From: Paenibacillus sp. FSL R7-0345 | GTDB taxonomy: Bacteria; Bacillota; Bacilli; Paenibacillales; Paenibacillaceae | Direction: 5' to 3' | Length of the DNA: 64,000 nt | Assembly (NCBI RefSeq): GCF_038595055.1 | Contig: NZ_CP152002.1 | Span: 4,446,501 to 4,510,500, forward strand | Shown here: in pieces, positions 8,731-17,069 of the stretch | How positions within the stretch are numbered: the stretch's first letter is position 1 | Layout of the letters: each line of letters starts with the position of its first letter | The notes under the pieces: generated by a model | Told to the model about the DNA's origin: nothing | What the model saw: only the letters and a program-made list of their open reading frames with translations | Databases searched by the model: none | Translations under genes and position numbers: made by a program

Positions 8731-10326
8731 TTACAGTCCGAGATATTCATAGATTCCGGCAACAAGCTCCCTTGCCAGATTGTTTTGCAGTGTTTCAGTG
8801 AACATAGCCGTTTCATTTCCGGGATTGGTCAGATATCCGACCTCCAGCAGCACGGCCGGCATACTGGTCTCACGTGTAACATGGAGGCTCTTGCTCCGGA
8901 CACCGTTATCCTTAAATCCGGTACCCGTTACCAGATGCTTATGCAGGATCTGGGCAAGCGGCAGACTCTCGGTTCTTGAATAATAGGTTTCGCTGCCGTT
9001 AATCTTCTCCCGGTTAGGGTAGGTAGCATCTAGCGAATTACCGTGGAACGAGATGAACAGGCTGGCCTTGGCGGCCTCGGCAATATTAACCCGGTCCTGC
9101 AGCCCGAGGGTCATATCCGTCGTGCGGGTATATACAACTTCAACTTTGCCGTCCTGGGCAAGCAGTGCGCCGACTTTATTGGCAATTGCAAAATTCATTT
9201 CCTTCTCCAGTTTGCCGTTAGGGCTCACTGCCCCCGGCTGCTTGCCGCCGTGTCCCGCGTCAAGTACTACAACCGGCTTGCCTGAGCTTCCGTTACCGGC
9301 CACAGGACTGCCGCCTGCTTTGTTGAGATCAATCGTTACAAGCCCTGTGCTGTCGTCTGAGCTCAGCTGGTACGGCTGGCTGCCGACTGTCTGAATAACA
9401 AACCGGACAGTAGAGGGGCTTGTACTGAACAGCGCATATCTTACCTCCGTAATCAGCGGATACCCTGAAACGTCAAGCTTGCCTTGCGGTGTACCGTTCG
9501 GGGCGACGCTTGGCAGGCTGCCGACAAAATCAGAAGCAAAGGCTGCACCTGCGAAATCGACGATAATTCTGTCAGGATTGCTAAGTCTGGACACAGCAGG
9601 CTTGGCACCTCCTGCCGCCGCCACAATCAGCCGGTTCTCACTGAATACGGCCCCCAGTACCTGCGGTGTAGTAGCAACTGTTCCTGCACTGCCGGGAACC
9701 GGAGTAGATACCGGACCGTTAACCCCGCCCGTAATGTCATCATCCTGACCTGTTACAGCTGTCGGAGACGGCGCAGCCGTTGGTGCTGCTGTAGGCTGAG
9801 GCGTGGCCGTTGCAGCAGGCTGCGGAGATGCAGTAACCGCCGGAAGCGGATCTGTGGTAGGCGCAGTACTGCCTGTCTGCCCTCCGCTCAAATAGACGGT
9901 CTTGTCGCTGTTATCCCAGCCGACCTTGAGCCCGAACTGCTCACTGACAAACCGGATCGGAACAAGCACGGTTCCCCCGTTCTGCTTGGGTGCCGCATTA
10001 AGGGCCAGCGTTACTCCGTCAGCCTCTGCGGTCTTGCTGCCAACCGCCAGCTGAACCGTTTTCCCATCCTGCTGAACCGTCACTTTCTTTGTCTTTTGTT
10101 CCCACAGCACCTCAAAGCCGAGGTTCTCAACTACGACCCGGATAGGAATCATAACGCTTCCATTTACGTTCTCGAGGCTGATTCCCTGGGGCAGCGCAAG
10201 CTCCCGGTTGTCCATCACGATTCTGCCGGTACCGCTTCCGGCAGCAGCGGCATCCCGGCCGCCGAGTGACAACAGCAGCAGCGGCAGCAGCAATAGCAGT
10301 AACACCCGTTGTCCGGCTCTTCTCAT
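8731..10326 (-). CDS. N-acetylmuramoyl-L-alanine amidase, paralogue 2
   Basis: Same architecture as its neighbour, 531 residues: signal peptide with a leucine run (residues 7-20), copper-amine-oxidase-like N domain, a longer T/P/A linker (TATPQPTAAPTAAP), AMIN domain and Amidase_3 domain with DAGHGG, FISFHGNS and LLEVGYLTN. The start is the ATG at 10326 because AAAAGGAGAG lies 7 nt before it; an in-frame TTG at 10422 would add 32 residues that destroy the signal peptide. The catalytic region has SFHGNS where paralogue 1 has SVHANS. The pair looks like an old tandem duplication under common control. Confidence 0.94.
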   Translation of the reverse strand: MRRAGQRVLLLLLLPLLLLSLGGRDAAAAGSGTGRIVMDNRELALPQGISLENVNGSVMIPIRVVVENLGFEVLWEQKTKKVTVQQDGKTVQLAVGSKTAEADGVTLALNAAPKQNGGTVLVPIRFVSEQFGLKVGWDNSDKTVYLSGGQTGSTAPTTDPLPAVTASPQPAATATPQPTAAPTAAPSPTAVTGQDDDITGGVNGPVSTPVPGSAGTVATTPQVLGAVFSENRLIVAAAGGAKPAVSRLSNPDRIIVDFAGAAFASDFVGSLPSVAPNGTPQGKLDVSGYPLITEVRYALFSTSPSTVRFVIQTVGSQPYQLSSDDSTGLVTIDLNKAGGSPVAGNGSSGKPVVVLDAGHGGKQPGAVSPNGKLEKEMNFAIANKVGALLAQDGKVEVVYTRTTDMTLGLQDRVNIAEAAKASLFISFHGNSLDATYPNREKINGSETYYSRTESLPLAQILHKHLVTGTGFKDNGVRSKSLHVTRETSMPAVLLEVGYLTNPGNETAMFTETLQNNLARELVAGIYEYLGL

Positions 10327-10382
10327 TCCTGTACTCTCCTTTTGGCAAATAATAGATACTTCAAAAAAGACACAGATAAGCT

Positions 10383-10410
10383 TTAGACGACAGAAATCTC
10401 CAAAAGTTGC
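10383..10410 (-). promoter_or_regulatory. putative ECF-sigma promoter of amidase 2
   Basis: Minus strand: GCAACTTTT (10402-10410), 12 bp, CGTCTAA (10383-10389). A perfect 16-bp palindrome TTGCCTGTGCAGGCAA (10407-10422 on the plus strand) overlaps the -35 and could bind a repressor. The motif starts 28 bp beyond the 3' end of the group II intron, so the insertion left this promoter intact. Confidence 0.7.
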
Positions 10411-10437
10411 CTGTGCAGGCAATGAATATATCGATTA

Positions 10438-12347
10438 ATCGAGTAGGAGGCTGCTCATTAACTGAGCAGCCGACCTCTCACACCACCGTACGTACCGTTC
10501 GGTATACGGCGGTTCAACCGCTTAAGTGCAATTTTCGTAAATGCTCGTACTGTGCCGGGAAGTCATAATACCCGGCCTGTGCGAGCTTTTCATTTGTTAT
10601 CGTACGGGACAGTACCGGGCTTCCGGCTACTCGCCAGTAACCCAGGCGGGAGTTCCCCCATTGGTAGGCCTGCCACTCCGGTATTCCCAGTTTCCGTAGG
10701 TTTTGTACCTTTGTTTTGGGCTTTTTCCACTGCTTCCAGATATACATCCGCAGTCTTCTACGCAGCCATTGACTCCAGCTTTGCAAAATTCGCTTTATAT
10801 CGGCTACATAAAAGTAGCCAATCCAGCCGCGAATGTAGACTTTCACCTTCTCCATCACTTCCCTGACCTTCCTGCCCTGACTGCGACTCGTCAGTTCTTT
10901 CAATTTTTTCTTTGCTTTGGCGAGAGATTGACTATGGGCCCGGATATATGCCCCATCCCTGTTCTTCCCCAAGGCAAAGCCAAGAAACTTGAAATGCTTC
11001 CGCGCCACTACGCTCACGACCTTACTCTTCTCCGTGTTCATCTGGAGTTTTAGTTTGTTCTCCAGGTACTTCCGGCAGGATTCCAGAAGCCGCGTCGCTG
11101 CCCGTTTGCTTTTCGCTAGTACCACGATGTCATCTGCATACCGAATCACGTTCACTCCACGGCTGTTCATTTCCTGGTCGAATTCATTCAGGTAAATATT
11201 CGCAAGCAGTGGAGATAAGGGGCCTCCTTGCGGAGAACCTTCCTCTGTTTTGCTATGCACCCCGTTCTCCATAACTCCACTTTTCAGATACTTCTTAATC
11301 AGCTCGGTTACACGGTGATCCGGGATTTGCTTACGTAGCAGATTCATTAGCAGTTCATGGTTCAGGGTGTCAAAATATTTAGAGAGGTCGATTTCGACTG
11401 CGTGGCTATAGCCTTGCTGTGCGTAATCTTTCACCTTGCGGATGGCTTGCTGCGCACTCCGCCCGGGGCGGTAGCCGTAACTTCCGTCTGCGAAGAGCGG
11501 CTCAAACAAGGGCTGTAGCTGCTGGGCAATCGCCTGTTGAATCACGCGGTCTATCACCGTAGGGATGCCAAGCTTCCGCACTCCACTTCCATCTGGTTTG
11601 GGGATTTCTTTGCGCCGTACCGGGCTAGGCTTGTACCGGCCCTCCCGGATGCTTTGCAAAAGCTCGTCCTTGTGTTCCTGCAGCCAGGGCAGCGCCTCTT
11701 CGACGGTCATTCCGTCGATTCCTGGCGCGCCATGGTTGCGTCTGACCTGCTTGTAGGCTCTGTTCAGATTATCTCTGTCCAGAATCTGCTCGAGCAGGTC
11801 CATTGCACCGCCTCTTTCTCTACGTTCCCGAATGCCGGCACTCCGCACTCCCGCATACTCTTCGCGTTCCACGCTATCCCTTTGCGGGCAGCCCTTTCGG
11901 TATTCTGCTTTCATCGCGCCAGCTCTCCTTCCGGTCTGTACTCGAGACTTACGATTGTTCGGCCCTTCCCGCGAGAAAAAAAAAAAAAGTTTCCCGGTAC
12001 TATGGCTTCTGCTGACTTCTCACAGCAAGCTTTACTCCGTCGTTCGGATTTTTTTTTTCCTACCGGACGTCTGTGAGACCTCCCCGGGTAAGAGCGATAA
12101 CCTTCCCCTCATCTATCTGCCACATTTACATGCTGGGATTCGGGCAGTATTGGACTTCGCTTTATGTAGCAAGCTCGTCCGTCCCAGTATGCCTTCTATG
12201 TGATTTCTGTTCGTCAGACCGAGGGTTTGCCTCCGGCTTCCTTCAGATTCCGCCTCGCGGCGGACACCCTTGCCTTTGGCTAACAGTTCCTACTGCCAAG
12301 CCTGTAGCGGACTTTCACCGCCTAGTTATCGCCCATGCCGGGCGCAC
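10438..12347 (-). mobile_element. group II intron, class C type, full length
   Basis: About 1910 nt read on the minus strand. The 5' end is GTGCG (12343-12347) followed by GCCCGGCATGGGC. Domain V is the hairpin at 10481-10515, whose two arms carry CCGCCGTATACC and GGTACGTACGGTGG. Domain VI is a hairpin at 10448-10470, followed by CCTACTCGAT as the 3' end. Domain IV encodes the reverse transcriptase. The intron begins 4 nt after the T-run of the leuCD terminator, the known target choice of class C introns. Both ends look intact, so it may be mobile. The exact 3' base (10438 or a neighbour) is uncertain by a few nt. Confidence 0.9.
10514..11914 (-). CDS. ltrA: group II intron reverse transcriptase/maturase
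   Basis: Multifunctional intron protein: reverse transcription at the target and help with splicing. Reverse-transcriptase blocks are present, including GIDGMTVEE, RKEIPKPDGSGVRKLGIPT, GYRPGRSA, the EGSPQGGPLSPLLANIYL block and the catalytic RYADDIVVL. A maturase domain X follows (GRKVREVMEKVKVYIRGWIGYF). No C-terminal endonuclease domain is seen, as in class C introns that use ready single strands. The ATG at 11914 has AGGAGAG 9 nt before it. Length 466 with a short N-terminal extension over the core that starts near MDLLEQIL. The stop codon overlaps the first bases of domain V. Confidence 0.96.
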   Translation of the reverse strand: MKAEYRKGCPQRDSVEREEYAGVRSAGIRERRERGGAMDLLEQILDRDNLNRAYKQVRRNHGAPGIDGMTVEEALPWLQEHKDELLQSIREGRYKPSPVRRKEIPKPDGSGVRKLGIPTVIDRVIQQAIAQQLQPLFEPLFADGSYGYRPGRSAQQAIRKVKDYAQQGYSHAVEIDLSKYFDTLNHELLMNLLRKQIPDHRVTELIKKYLKSGVMENGVHSKTEEGSPQGGPLSPLLANIYLNEFDQEMNSRGVNVIRYADDIVVLAKSKRAATRLLESCRKYLENKLKLQMNTEKSKVVSVVARKHFKFLGFALGKNRDGAYIRAHSQSLAKAKKKLKELTSRSQGRKVREVMEKVKVYIRGWIGYFYVADIKRILQSWSQWLRRRLRMYIWKQWKKPKTKVQNLRKLGIPEWQAYQWGNSRLGYWRVAGSPVLSRTITNEKLAQAGYYDFPAQYEHLRKLHLSG

Positions 12348-12350
12348 TAG

Positions 12351-12391
12351 CAAAAAAACTTCTATCTCCGGTACCCGGAAATAGAAGTTTT
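12351..12391 (-). terminator. leuCD terminator and group II intron target
   Basis: Minus strand: stem ACTTCTATTTCCGG / CCGGAGATAGAAGT round GTA, then seven T and GCTA, 36 nt past the leuD stop. The intron starts directly after this sequence. Confidence 0.93.
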
Positions 12392-12426
12392 GTGTAAAAT
12401 TTGTAAAGTTTAAAGACCTGCTGTCT

Positions 12427-13032
12427 TTATCTGGCGAAGAGCTTGGCAGCGTGACGTTCTTCATAAGCAGCGATATCGTCGGCATGCTTAAGCGTCAGTC
12501 CGATGTCATCCAGGCCCTGCAGCAGGAACTGGCGGCGGTGCTCATCCAGCTCAAAGCTGATGCTCAGCCCGTAATCATCGCTCAGCGTTTTATTCTCCAG
12601 ATCCACGTTGAGCTTATAGCCAACATGCTCAGCTGTGCGGTTAAAGAGATCATCCACCTGGGCTTCGGACAGCTTGATCGGCAGAATACCGTTTTTGAAG
12701 CAGTTATTATAGAAAATGTCGGCGTAGGAAGGCGCGATTACCACTCTGAAGCCATAGTCCATAATAGCCCATGGAGCGTGCTCCCGGGAGGAGCCGCAGC
12801 CAAAGTTGGCCCGCGAGATCAGCACGGATGCTCCCTCATAACGCGGCTTATTCATTTCGAAGGCAGGGTTGTCATTGCCCTCTTCGTCAAAACGCCATTC
12901 ATAAAAGAGGAACTGGCCGAATCCGGTCCGTTCGATCCGTTTCAGGAACTGCTTAGGGATAATAGCATCTGTATCTACATTTACCCGGTCAACCGGGGCA
13001 ACGATTCCGTTTAATTGTTTAAAAGCTTCCAT
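12427..13032 (-). CDS. leuD: 3-isopropylmalate dehydratase, small subunit
   Basis: Partner of LeuC in the isomerisation of 2- to 3-isopropylmalate for leucine synthesis. The 201-residue length is normal for the swivel-domain subunit. Family motifs are clear: [18 protein letters not shown] near the start, and the [14 protein letters not shown] motif near residue 75. It starts 33 nt after leuC with its own ribosome binding site. No leuA, leuB or ilv genes lie beside it in this window, so the operon is only the dehydratase pair. Confidence 0.97.
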   Translation of the reverse strand: MEAFKQLNGIVAPVDRVNVDTDAIIPKQFLKRIERTGFGQFLFYEWRFDEEGNDNPAFEMNKPRYEGASVLISRANFGCGSSREHAPWAIMDYGFRVVIAPSYADIFYNNCFKNGILPIKLSEAQVDDLFNRTAEHVGYKLNVDLENKTLSDDYGLSISFELDEHRRQFLLQGLDDIGLTLKHADDIAAYEERHAAKLFAR

Positions 13033-13065
13033 AGTGTTATTTCCTCCCGCTCTCTCTCAAAGTTT

Positions 13066-14490
13066 CTATGCGTTGACGGCTTCCGTCTTGTAATTCCAGT
13101 CACGGACATCAGTAAACCGGCCTTTAATTGCAGCAGCTGCCGCCATTGCAGGAGATACCAGATGCGTGCGTCCGCCGCGTCCCTGGCGTCCTTCAAAGTT
13201 ACGGTTCGAGGTTGAGGCACAGCGCTGTCCAGGCTGCAGAACGTCAGGGTTCATTGCCAGGCACATACTGCAGCCTGCTTCACGCCACTCAAAACCAGCT
13301 TCGGTAAATACTTTGTCGAGACCTTCCTTCTCCGCCTGCATTTTAACGCGTCCGGAGCCGGGAACTACAATTGCAGTAACTTTGTCGGATACCTTGTGGC
13401 CTTTGGCTACCTGGGCGGCAGCGCGCAGATCTTCGATCCGGCCGTTGGTGCAGGAGCCGATAAAGACATAATCAATGCCGATTTCAGACATCGGGGTGCC
13501 TGGTGCCAGATCCATATATTCAAGCGCCTTTTCAGCAGCTTTACGTTCATTTTCAGTTGTGAAATCTGCCGGATTCGGTACACTGGAGCTGATATCTGTA
13601 CCCATACCCGGGCTTGTGCCCCAGGTTACCTGCGGAATCAGTGTTTCCACATCGAATTCAACTACAGTATCATACTGTGCGCCTTCATCGCTCACCAGAT
13701 TTCTCCAGGTAGCAACAGCAGCATCAAAAGCCTCACCCTGCGGTACGTATTCACGGCCGCGCAGATATTCAAAGGTAGTATCATCAGGAGCAATCAGACC
13801 TGCTCTCGCCCCGCCTTCAATCGACATGTTGCAGACCGTCATACGCTCTTCCATCGACAGCTCGCGGATCGCTTCGCCGGTGTACTCGATAACATATCCG
13901 GTTGCAAAGTCCGTTCCGTATTTAGCGATAACGCCGAGAATCATATCCTTGGCGGTTACGCCGGGATTACGGCTGCCGGTAAACCGGACTTCCATCGTTT
14001 TAGCTTTGGACTGCTGCAGACACTGGGTTGCAAGTACATGCTCAACTTCACTAGTACCGATACCGAAGGCCAGTGCGCCGAAAGCGCCGTGTGTGGAGGT
14101 ATGGCTGTCGCCGCAGACAATGGTTTTGCCCGGGTGGGTCAGACCGATTTCCGGCCCCATAACGTGTACGACCCCTTGGTCGATGTCATTCAGGTCAAAC
14201 AGTCTTACGCCAAAATCGCGGCAGTTCTGCGACAGCGTATCAATTTGCTGCTTGGAGATAGGGTCCTTAATATTGAAACGGTCCTTAGTCGGAACGTTGT
14301 GGTCCATCGTTGCAAAAGTAAGCTCCGGACGGCGAACCGGGCGGCCGCTCAGGCGCAGTCCTTCAAAAGCCTGCGGGGAAGTAACCTCGTGCACCAGATG
14401 CAGATCGATATAAATGATACTTGGCTTGCCTTCCTCAGAATGAATAACGTGATTGTCCCAGATTTTCTCAAACATTGTCTTGTTGCTCAT
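13066..14490 (-). CDS. leuC: 3-isopropylmalate dehydratase, large subunit
   Basis: Aconitase-family subunit with a [4Fe-4S] cluster that acts with LeuD. 474 residues, normal length. The cluster cysteines are in FIGSCTNGR (residue ~348) and in [10 protein letters not shown] (~410, two cysteines with C-x2-C spacing). [21 protein letters not shown] near residue 130 is a family signature. Start ATG at 14490 with a GAGGTGA site. A sigma-A-like promoter and a LysR-type dyad lie upstream. Confidence 0.97.
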   Translation of the reverse strand: MSNKTMFEKIWDNHVIHSEEGKPSIIYIDLHLVHEVTSPQAFEGLRLSGRPVRRPELTFATMDHNVPTKDRFNIKDPISKQQIDTLSQNCRDFGVRLFDLNDIDQGVVHVMGPEIGLTHPGKTIVCGDSHTSTHGAFGALAFGIGTSEVEHVLATQCLQQSKAKTMEVRFTGSRNPGVTAKDMILGVIAKYGTDFATGYVIEYTGEAIRELSMEERMTVCNMSIEGGARAGLIAPDDTTFEYLRGREYVPQGEAFDAAVATWRNLVSDEGAQYDTVVEFDVETLIPQVTWGTSPGMGTDISSSVPNPADFTTENERKAAEKALEYMDLAPGTPMSEIGIDYVFIGSCTNGRIEDLRAAAQVAKGHKVSDKVTAIVVPGSGRVKMQAEKEGLDKVFTEAGFEWREAGCSMCLAMNPDVLQPGQRCASTSNRNFEGRQGRGGRTHLVSPAMAAAAAIKGRFTDVRDWNYKTEAVNA

Positions 14491-14555
14491 GATTTCACCT
14501 CATTAGTAGAATCGTTCATTGGAAGAGAGTGTGGAGTCTCTCTTGAATGCTCTAA

Positions 14556-14584
14556 ATATAACATCGCCGTGTTTATAATTCCAA
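14556..14584 (-). promoter_or_regulatory. leuCD promoter
   Basis: Minus strand: TTGGAA (14579-14584), 17 bp, TTATAT (14556-14561). The spacer and -10 overlap an imperfect dyad (TATAACA ... TGTTTATA). The leader then holds a small hairpin (AGAGAGACTCCACACTCTCT). No T-box sequence was found in this leader. Confidence 0.6.
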
Positions 14585-14614
14585 GATATGATTTCTATAA
14601 AACTAATAGTCAGC

Positions 14615-14624
14615 GCTTATAAGC
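14615..14624. promoter_or_regulatory. possible LysR-type operator upstream of leuC
   Basis: Perfect 10-bp palindrome GCTTATAAGC centred about 70 bp upstream of the expected leuC start of transcription, the usual place for a LysR recognition site. The same CTTATAAG core lies in the promoter region of the nearby LysR gene (15344-15353). Confidence 0.45.
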
Positions 14625-14711
14625 AGCTTAAATGGGGTATGTATTTTTGAATCCGCTCTGAAATCTGATAAAATCTTTTTCAAAAATACTAGACTTGGGG
14701 GAGAAAGAATA

Positions 14712-15281
14712 ATGAAAAAACCATTTTACAAGAGCTGGATTTTCTGGGTATTGGTAGTTGTCCTGGGCAGTATCATCGGGCAGATTGCAGCAAGAAATGA
14801 AAAGGCGGACCAGGCAGCTCCGGCTGCTACACAAGAAGTGCAGGCAACGGCTGCGCCCGCTACTGATACGCCTGCTGCTGATCCGGCCGCCGGCAATCCG
14901 TCCGTAAGCTGGGAGTCGGCAATCACACAGATTGCCCAGTCAGACACAGAGCCTACTCAAAAGGCAGATGCAGTGGAGGTTTTGGCCAAGGCCTACTCCC
15001 CTTCTCCTGAAGAACTTATGGACTTTGAATCACAAGTGGTTGAAGAGTACAATGCCGGCAATTATCTGGCCCATACCGGGGATGCCGGGTACATGCTGAC
15101 CAATCTCTTCAAAGCTGTCGTAGTTGAGGGTAAGCATGCTGACGGGGAACCGATTAAGGACTTTGCTTTTGATTTTTACCAAAATACCAAGTACACCTAT
15201 CGCGGCATTGAGGCTGTTGACAGTGACTCTGTCAAAGCCAACGAAGCGCAGATGGATAAAGCACTCGCCGAAATGAAATAA
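14712..15281 (+). CDS. membrane-anchored hypothetical protein, 189 aa
   Basis: Not recognised. One N-terminal membrane segment (about residues 9-28, FWVLVVVLGSIIGQIAA) after a short basic start, then an A, P and T-rich linker (about 35-70) and a soluble domain of about 120 residues outside the cell. GGGGGAGAAAG precedes the ATG. A palindrome follows the stop directly (15281-15304) and probably ends transcription. It is divergent from leuC; function unknown. Confidence 0.75.
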   Translation: MKKPFYKSWIFWVLVVVLGSIIGQIAARNEKADQAAPAATQEVQATAAPATDTPAADPAAGNPSVSWESAITQIAQSDTEPTQKADAVEVLAKAYSPSPEELMDFESQVVEEYNAGNYLAHTGDAGYMLTNLFKAVVVEGKHADGEPIKDFAFDFYQNTKYTYRGIEAVDSDSVKANEAQMDKALAEMK

Positions 15282-15304
15282 GAGAACCCCTTAAGGGGTC
15301 CTCT
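15281..15304 (+). terminator. probable terminator after the 189-aa gene
   Basis: Near-perfect palindrome (AGAG-ACCCCTTAAGGGGT-CTCT) beginning at the stop codon. The tail is only CTCTTGCTCT rather than a T-run, so strength is uncertain. Confidence 0.5.
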
Positions 15305-15343
15305 TGCTCTAAGGCTATATTAAAAAGACCCCTTATAGGCTAT

Positions 15344-15353
15344 ACTTATAAGT
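15344..15353. promoter_or_regulatory. possible LysR-type operator at its own gene
   Basis: Perfect palindrome ACTTATAAGT flanked on both sides by half-matches (CCTTATAGG at 15330 and TTATAAGC at 15355), 27 bp before the LysR start codon. Such clusters are typical of autoregulated LysR genes. Confidence 0.5.
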
Positions 15354-15379
15354 ATTATAAGCAAACAAGGGGTACAATT

Positions 15380-16291
15380 ATGGAATTAAGACAATTGCAG
15401 TACGCGCTGCAAATCGCAGCGGAGCGCAACTTCTCACGGGCTGCCGAGAAATTGCATGTGGCCCAGCCCTCACTCAGCCAGCAGCTGTCCAAGCTGGAAA
15501 AAGAACTCGGCGTGATGCTGTTTCAGCGCAATACCAGCTCAGTGGAGCTTACGCATGCCGGAGAACGGTTTGTCGAGCAGGCTGAAGGGATTCTCAGCGC
15601 GGTTGAGCTGCTGCGCCAGGAGATGTCGGATATTTCGCAGCTGCGCACCGGGCGGGTGGTTGTCGGCAGCATGCCGATTACCGGCGCCCACCTTCTCCCC
15701 CATGTCCTGCCGGTGTTCAAGCAGAACTATGCGGAGATTGAAATTTCGCTGCTTGAGGATTCCTCTATGAATCTGGAAAAGCTGACTGCCGGGGGCCAGA
15801 CCGATTTAAGCCTGCTCTCCCTGCCGCTGGAAGTTCCGACACTTGCCTATGAGGTACTAGGTGAGGAGCGGATCGACCTGGCTGTACCGCCGGATCATCC
15901 GCTTGCTGTACGCAAGGCTGAAGGAATCCGGACATCTTTAGAAGAACTGAAGGACGAACCCTTTATTGTACTCAAAGAAGGCCAGGGCTTCCGCAAGATG
16001 ACAATGGAGCTTTGCCGGGAAGCCGGCTTTGAGCCGAAGATCGTTTTTCAAAGCAACAATATGGAGACAATCCAGTCGCTTGTAGCGACAGGTATGGGAG
16101 TTACGCTGGTGCCTCACTTCATCGCCCGTGCCCCGCGGAGTGAATTTGTCCCCGTGTATCTGCCGCTGGCTGAGCCGGTACCGAGCCGGACGCTGGTTAT
16201 TGCCTATCGCCGGGGCCGCTTTCTGTCCAAGGCTGCCGAGGTGTTTATTGAAACTTTCAAGGACACGGTGGCTGGTCTCGCGGAATCCTGA
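15380..16291 (+). CDS. LysR-family transcriptional regulator
   Basis: 303 residues, the usual length. N-terminal winged helix-turn-helix (residues 1-60: MELRQLQYALQIAAERNFSR, then AAEKLHVAQPSLSQQLSKLE), linker helix, and a two-lobed effector domain (about 90-295). AAGGGG stands 7 nt before the ATG. The closest named types by eye are CysL/GltC-like regulators, but the effector cannot be read from sequence. Shared CTTATAAG dyads suggest that it controls itself and perhaps leuCD; this is inference. Confidence 0.92.
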   Translation: MELRQLQYALQIAAERNFSRAAEKLHVAQPSLSQQLSKLEKELGVMLFQRNTSSVELTHAGERFVEQAEGILSAVELLRQEMSDISQLRTGRVVVGSMPITGAHLLPHVLPVFKQNYAEIEISLLEDSSMNLEKLTAGGQTDLSLLSLPLEVPTLAYEVLGEERIDLAVPPDHPLAVRKAEGIRTSLEELKDEPFIVLKEGQGFRKMTMELCREAGFEPKIVFQSNNMETIQSLVATGMGVTLVPHFIARAPRSEFVPVYLPLAEPVPSRTLVIAYRRGRFLSKAAEVFIETFKDTVAGLAES

Positions 16292-16317
16292 CGCCGTTCC
16301 GGCCTTGCAGAACACAT

Positions 16318-16366
16318 TAAAAGGCTCCCGGGCTTTCGCTGGTTAGCGGAAATCCAGGAGCCTTTC
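16318..16366. terminator. bidirectional hairpin between convergent genes
   Basis: Long stem AAAGGCTCC ... GGAGCCTTT with inner pairing, between the LysR gene (plus) and the 65-residue gene (minus). Flanked by ATTAAAAGG on one side and CCTTTCATG on the other. Confidence 0.75.
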
Positions 16367-16429
16367 ATGTATTTGTCCTATTTTCAGCTCATAAGTGATG
16401 GGTTATCGTCTGTGCCTGCAGCAGCATCC

Positions 16430-16627
16430 TTACATCTGGCGGTTATGCTGAGTGATCATCCGGTTCTGGTTATCCGGCATACGGGCTGTGCTCTCATCAA
16501 CCGGTCCTTTGGTCCTGGAGTCATTGGCACGCTCTTCAACAAAATCCCGGATCGCCTGGTTCTGAAATTCCGCTGCCTCTTTGGCATTTTCAGTCTGTTC
16601 CTGCGTGATTTGCTTGTCTTTACTCAA
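16430..16627 (-). CDS. small hydrophilic protein, 65 aa
   Basis: Not recognised. The start is a TTG with a very good AGGAGGTG 8 nt upstream. The product is highly charged and rich in Q, N, E and R without hydrophobic segments, like small acid-soluble or other small spore-associated proteins, but without a family signature that I can name. Single gene. Confidence 0.6.
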   Translation of the reverse strand: MSKDKQITQEQTENAKEAAEFQNQAIRDFVEERANDSRTKGPVDESTARMPDNQNRMITQHNRQM

Positions 16628-16738
16628 GTGAATGCACCTCCTGGTAACAGATTACTAGTACTTTACCCGTTCCCCCCGGGGATAAACATCTTATTTCACT
16701 GCTGCTGCAGCGCATAAAAATATTCCTGGCAACTCCCT

Positions 16739-16767
16739 TTGCAAACCGCACACCGCCATGGTATTCT
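16739..16767 (+). promoter_or_regulatory. promoter of the proB T-box leader
   Basis: TTGCAA (16739-16744), 17 bp, TATTCT (16762-16767); transcript start expected near 16774, just before the leader stem I. Confidence 0.6.
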
Positions 16768-16773
16768 AATTGT

Positions 16774-17030
16774 CAAATAGTGAAACGTGCAGACGGGACC
16801 AGTAAGAAATGTCTCTATCCGCGAGCAGAGAGTGAATTCCGGAAGGCTGAGAGAATTTACCGCGGTTGTTATTTCTGAATCCTACCCCCGAGCGGCCTGC
16901 TTCCTGCAGGACGGATACTCCCGTTACGAGAATGAAGTCGGATGTTCCCTCATCAATGAAGGTGGTACCGCGGAAGTTAACCATGCTTTCGTCCTTTGCT
17001 TAGTCTTAGGATGGGGGCTTTTTGTCGTTT
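16774..17030 (+). ncRNA. T-box leader, proline specifier CCU
   Basis: Transcript leader that senses uncharged tRNA-Pro and lets proBA be read through. Stem I motifs are visible (AGAGAGTGAATTCCGG, GGAAGGCTGAGAG). The specifier loop reads GAAT-CCT-ACC, giving codon CCU at 16881-16883, followed by the usual A. The T-box AAGGTGGTACCGCGG is at 16959-16973, followed by the terminator hairpin at 16985-17023 and a T-run. The codon fits the downstream proline genes exactly. Confidence 0.92.
16985..17030 (+). terminator. T-box terminator hairpin
   Basis: Stem GCTTTCGTCCT / AGGATGGGGGC with 12-nt loop, then TTTTTG and a second T-run TTTTTT. It competes with the antiterminator that contains the T-box. 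Confidence 0.85.
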
Positions 17031-17069
17031 TTTAGAATCAGATATTGTTAAAGGGGAAGTGAAGATACA

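Noticed and set aside
9484-10269. Plus-strand frame of 261 codons opposite amidase 2
   Set aside because: Antisense shadow of a clear gene; product is arginine- and cysteine-rich without a family.
10327-10422. N-terminal extension of amidase 2 from a TTG
   Set aside because: It would cover the promoter motif and place 32 residues before a perfect signal peptide; the ATG at 10326 has a strong ribosome binding site.
13396-14622. Plus-strand frames of 408 and 312 codons opposite leuC
   Set aside because: Shadows of leuC in other frames; leuC has all family motifs over the full length.
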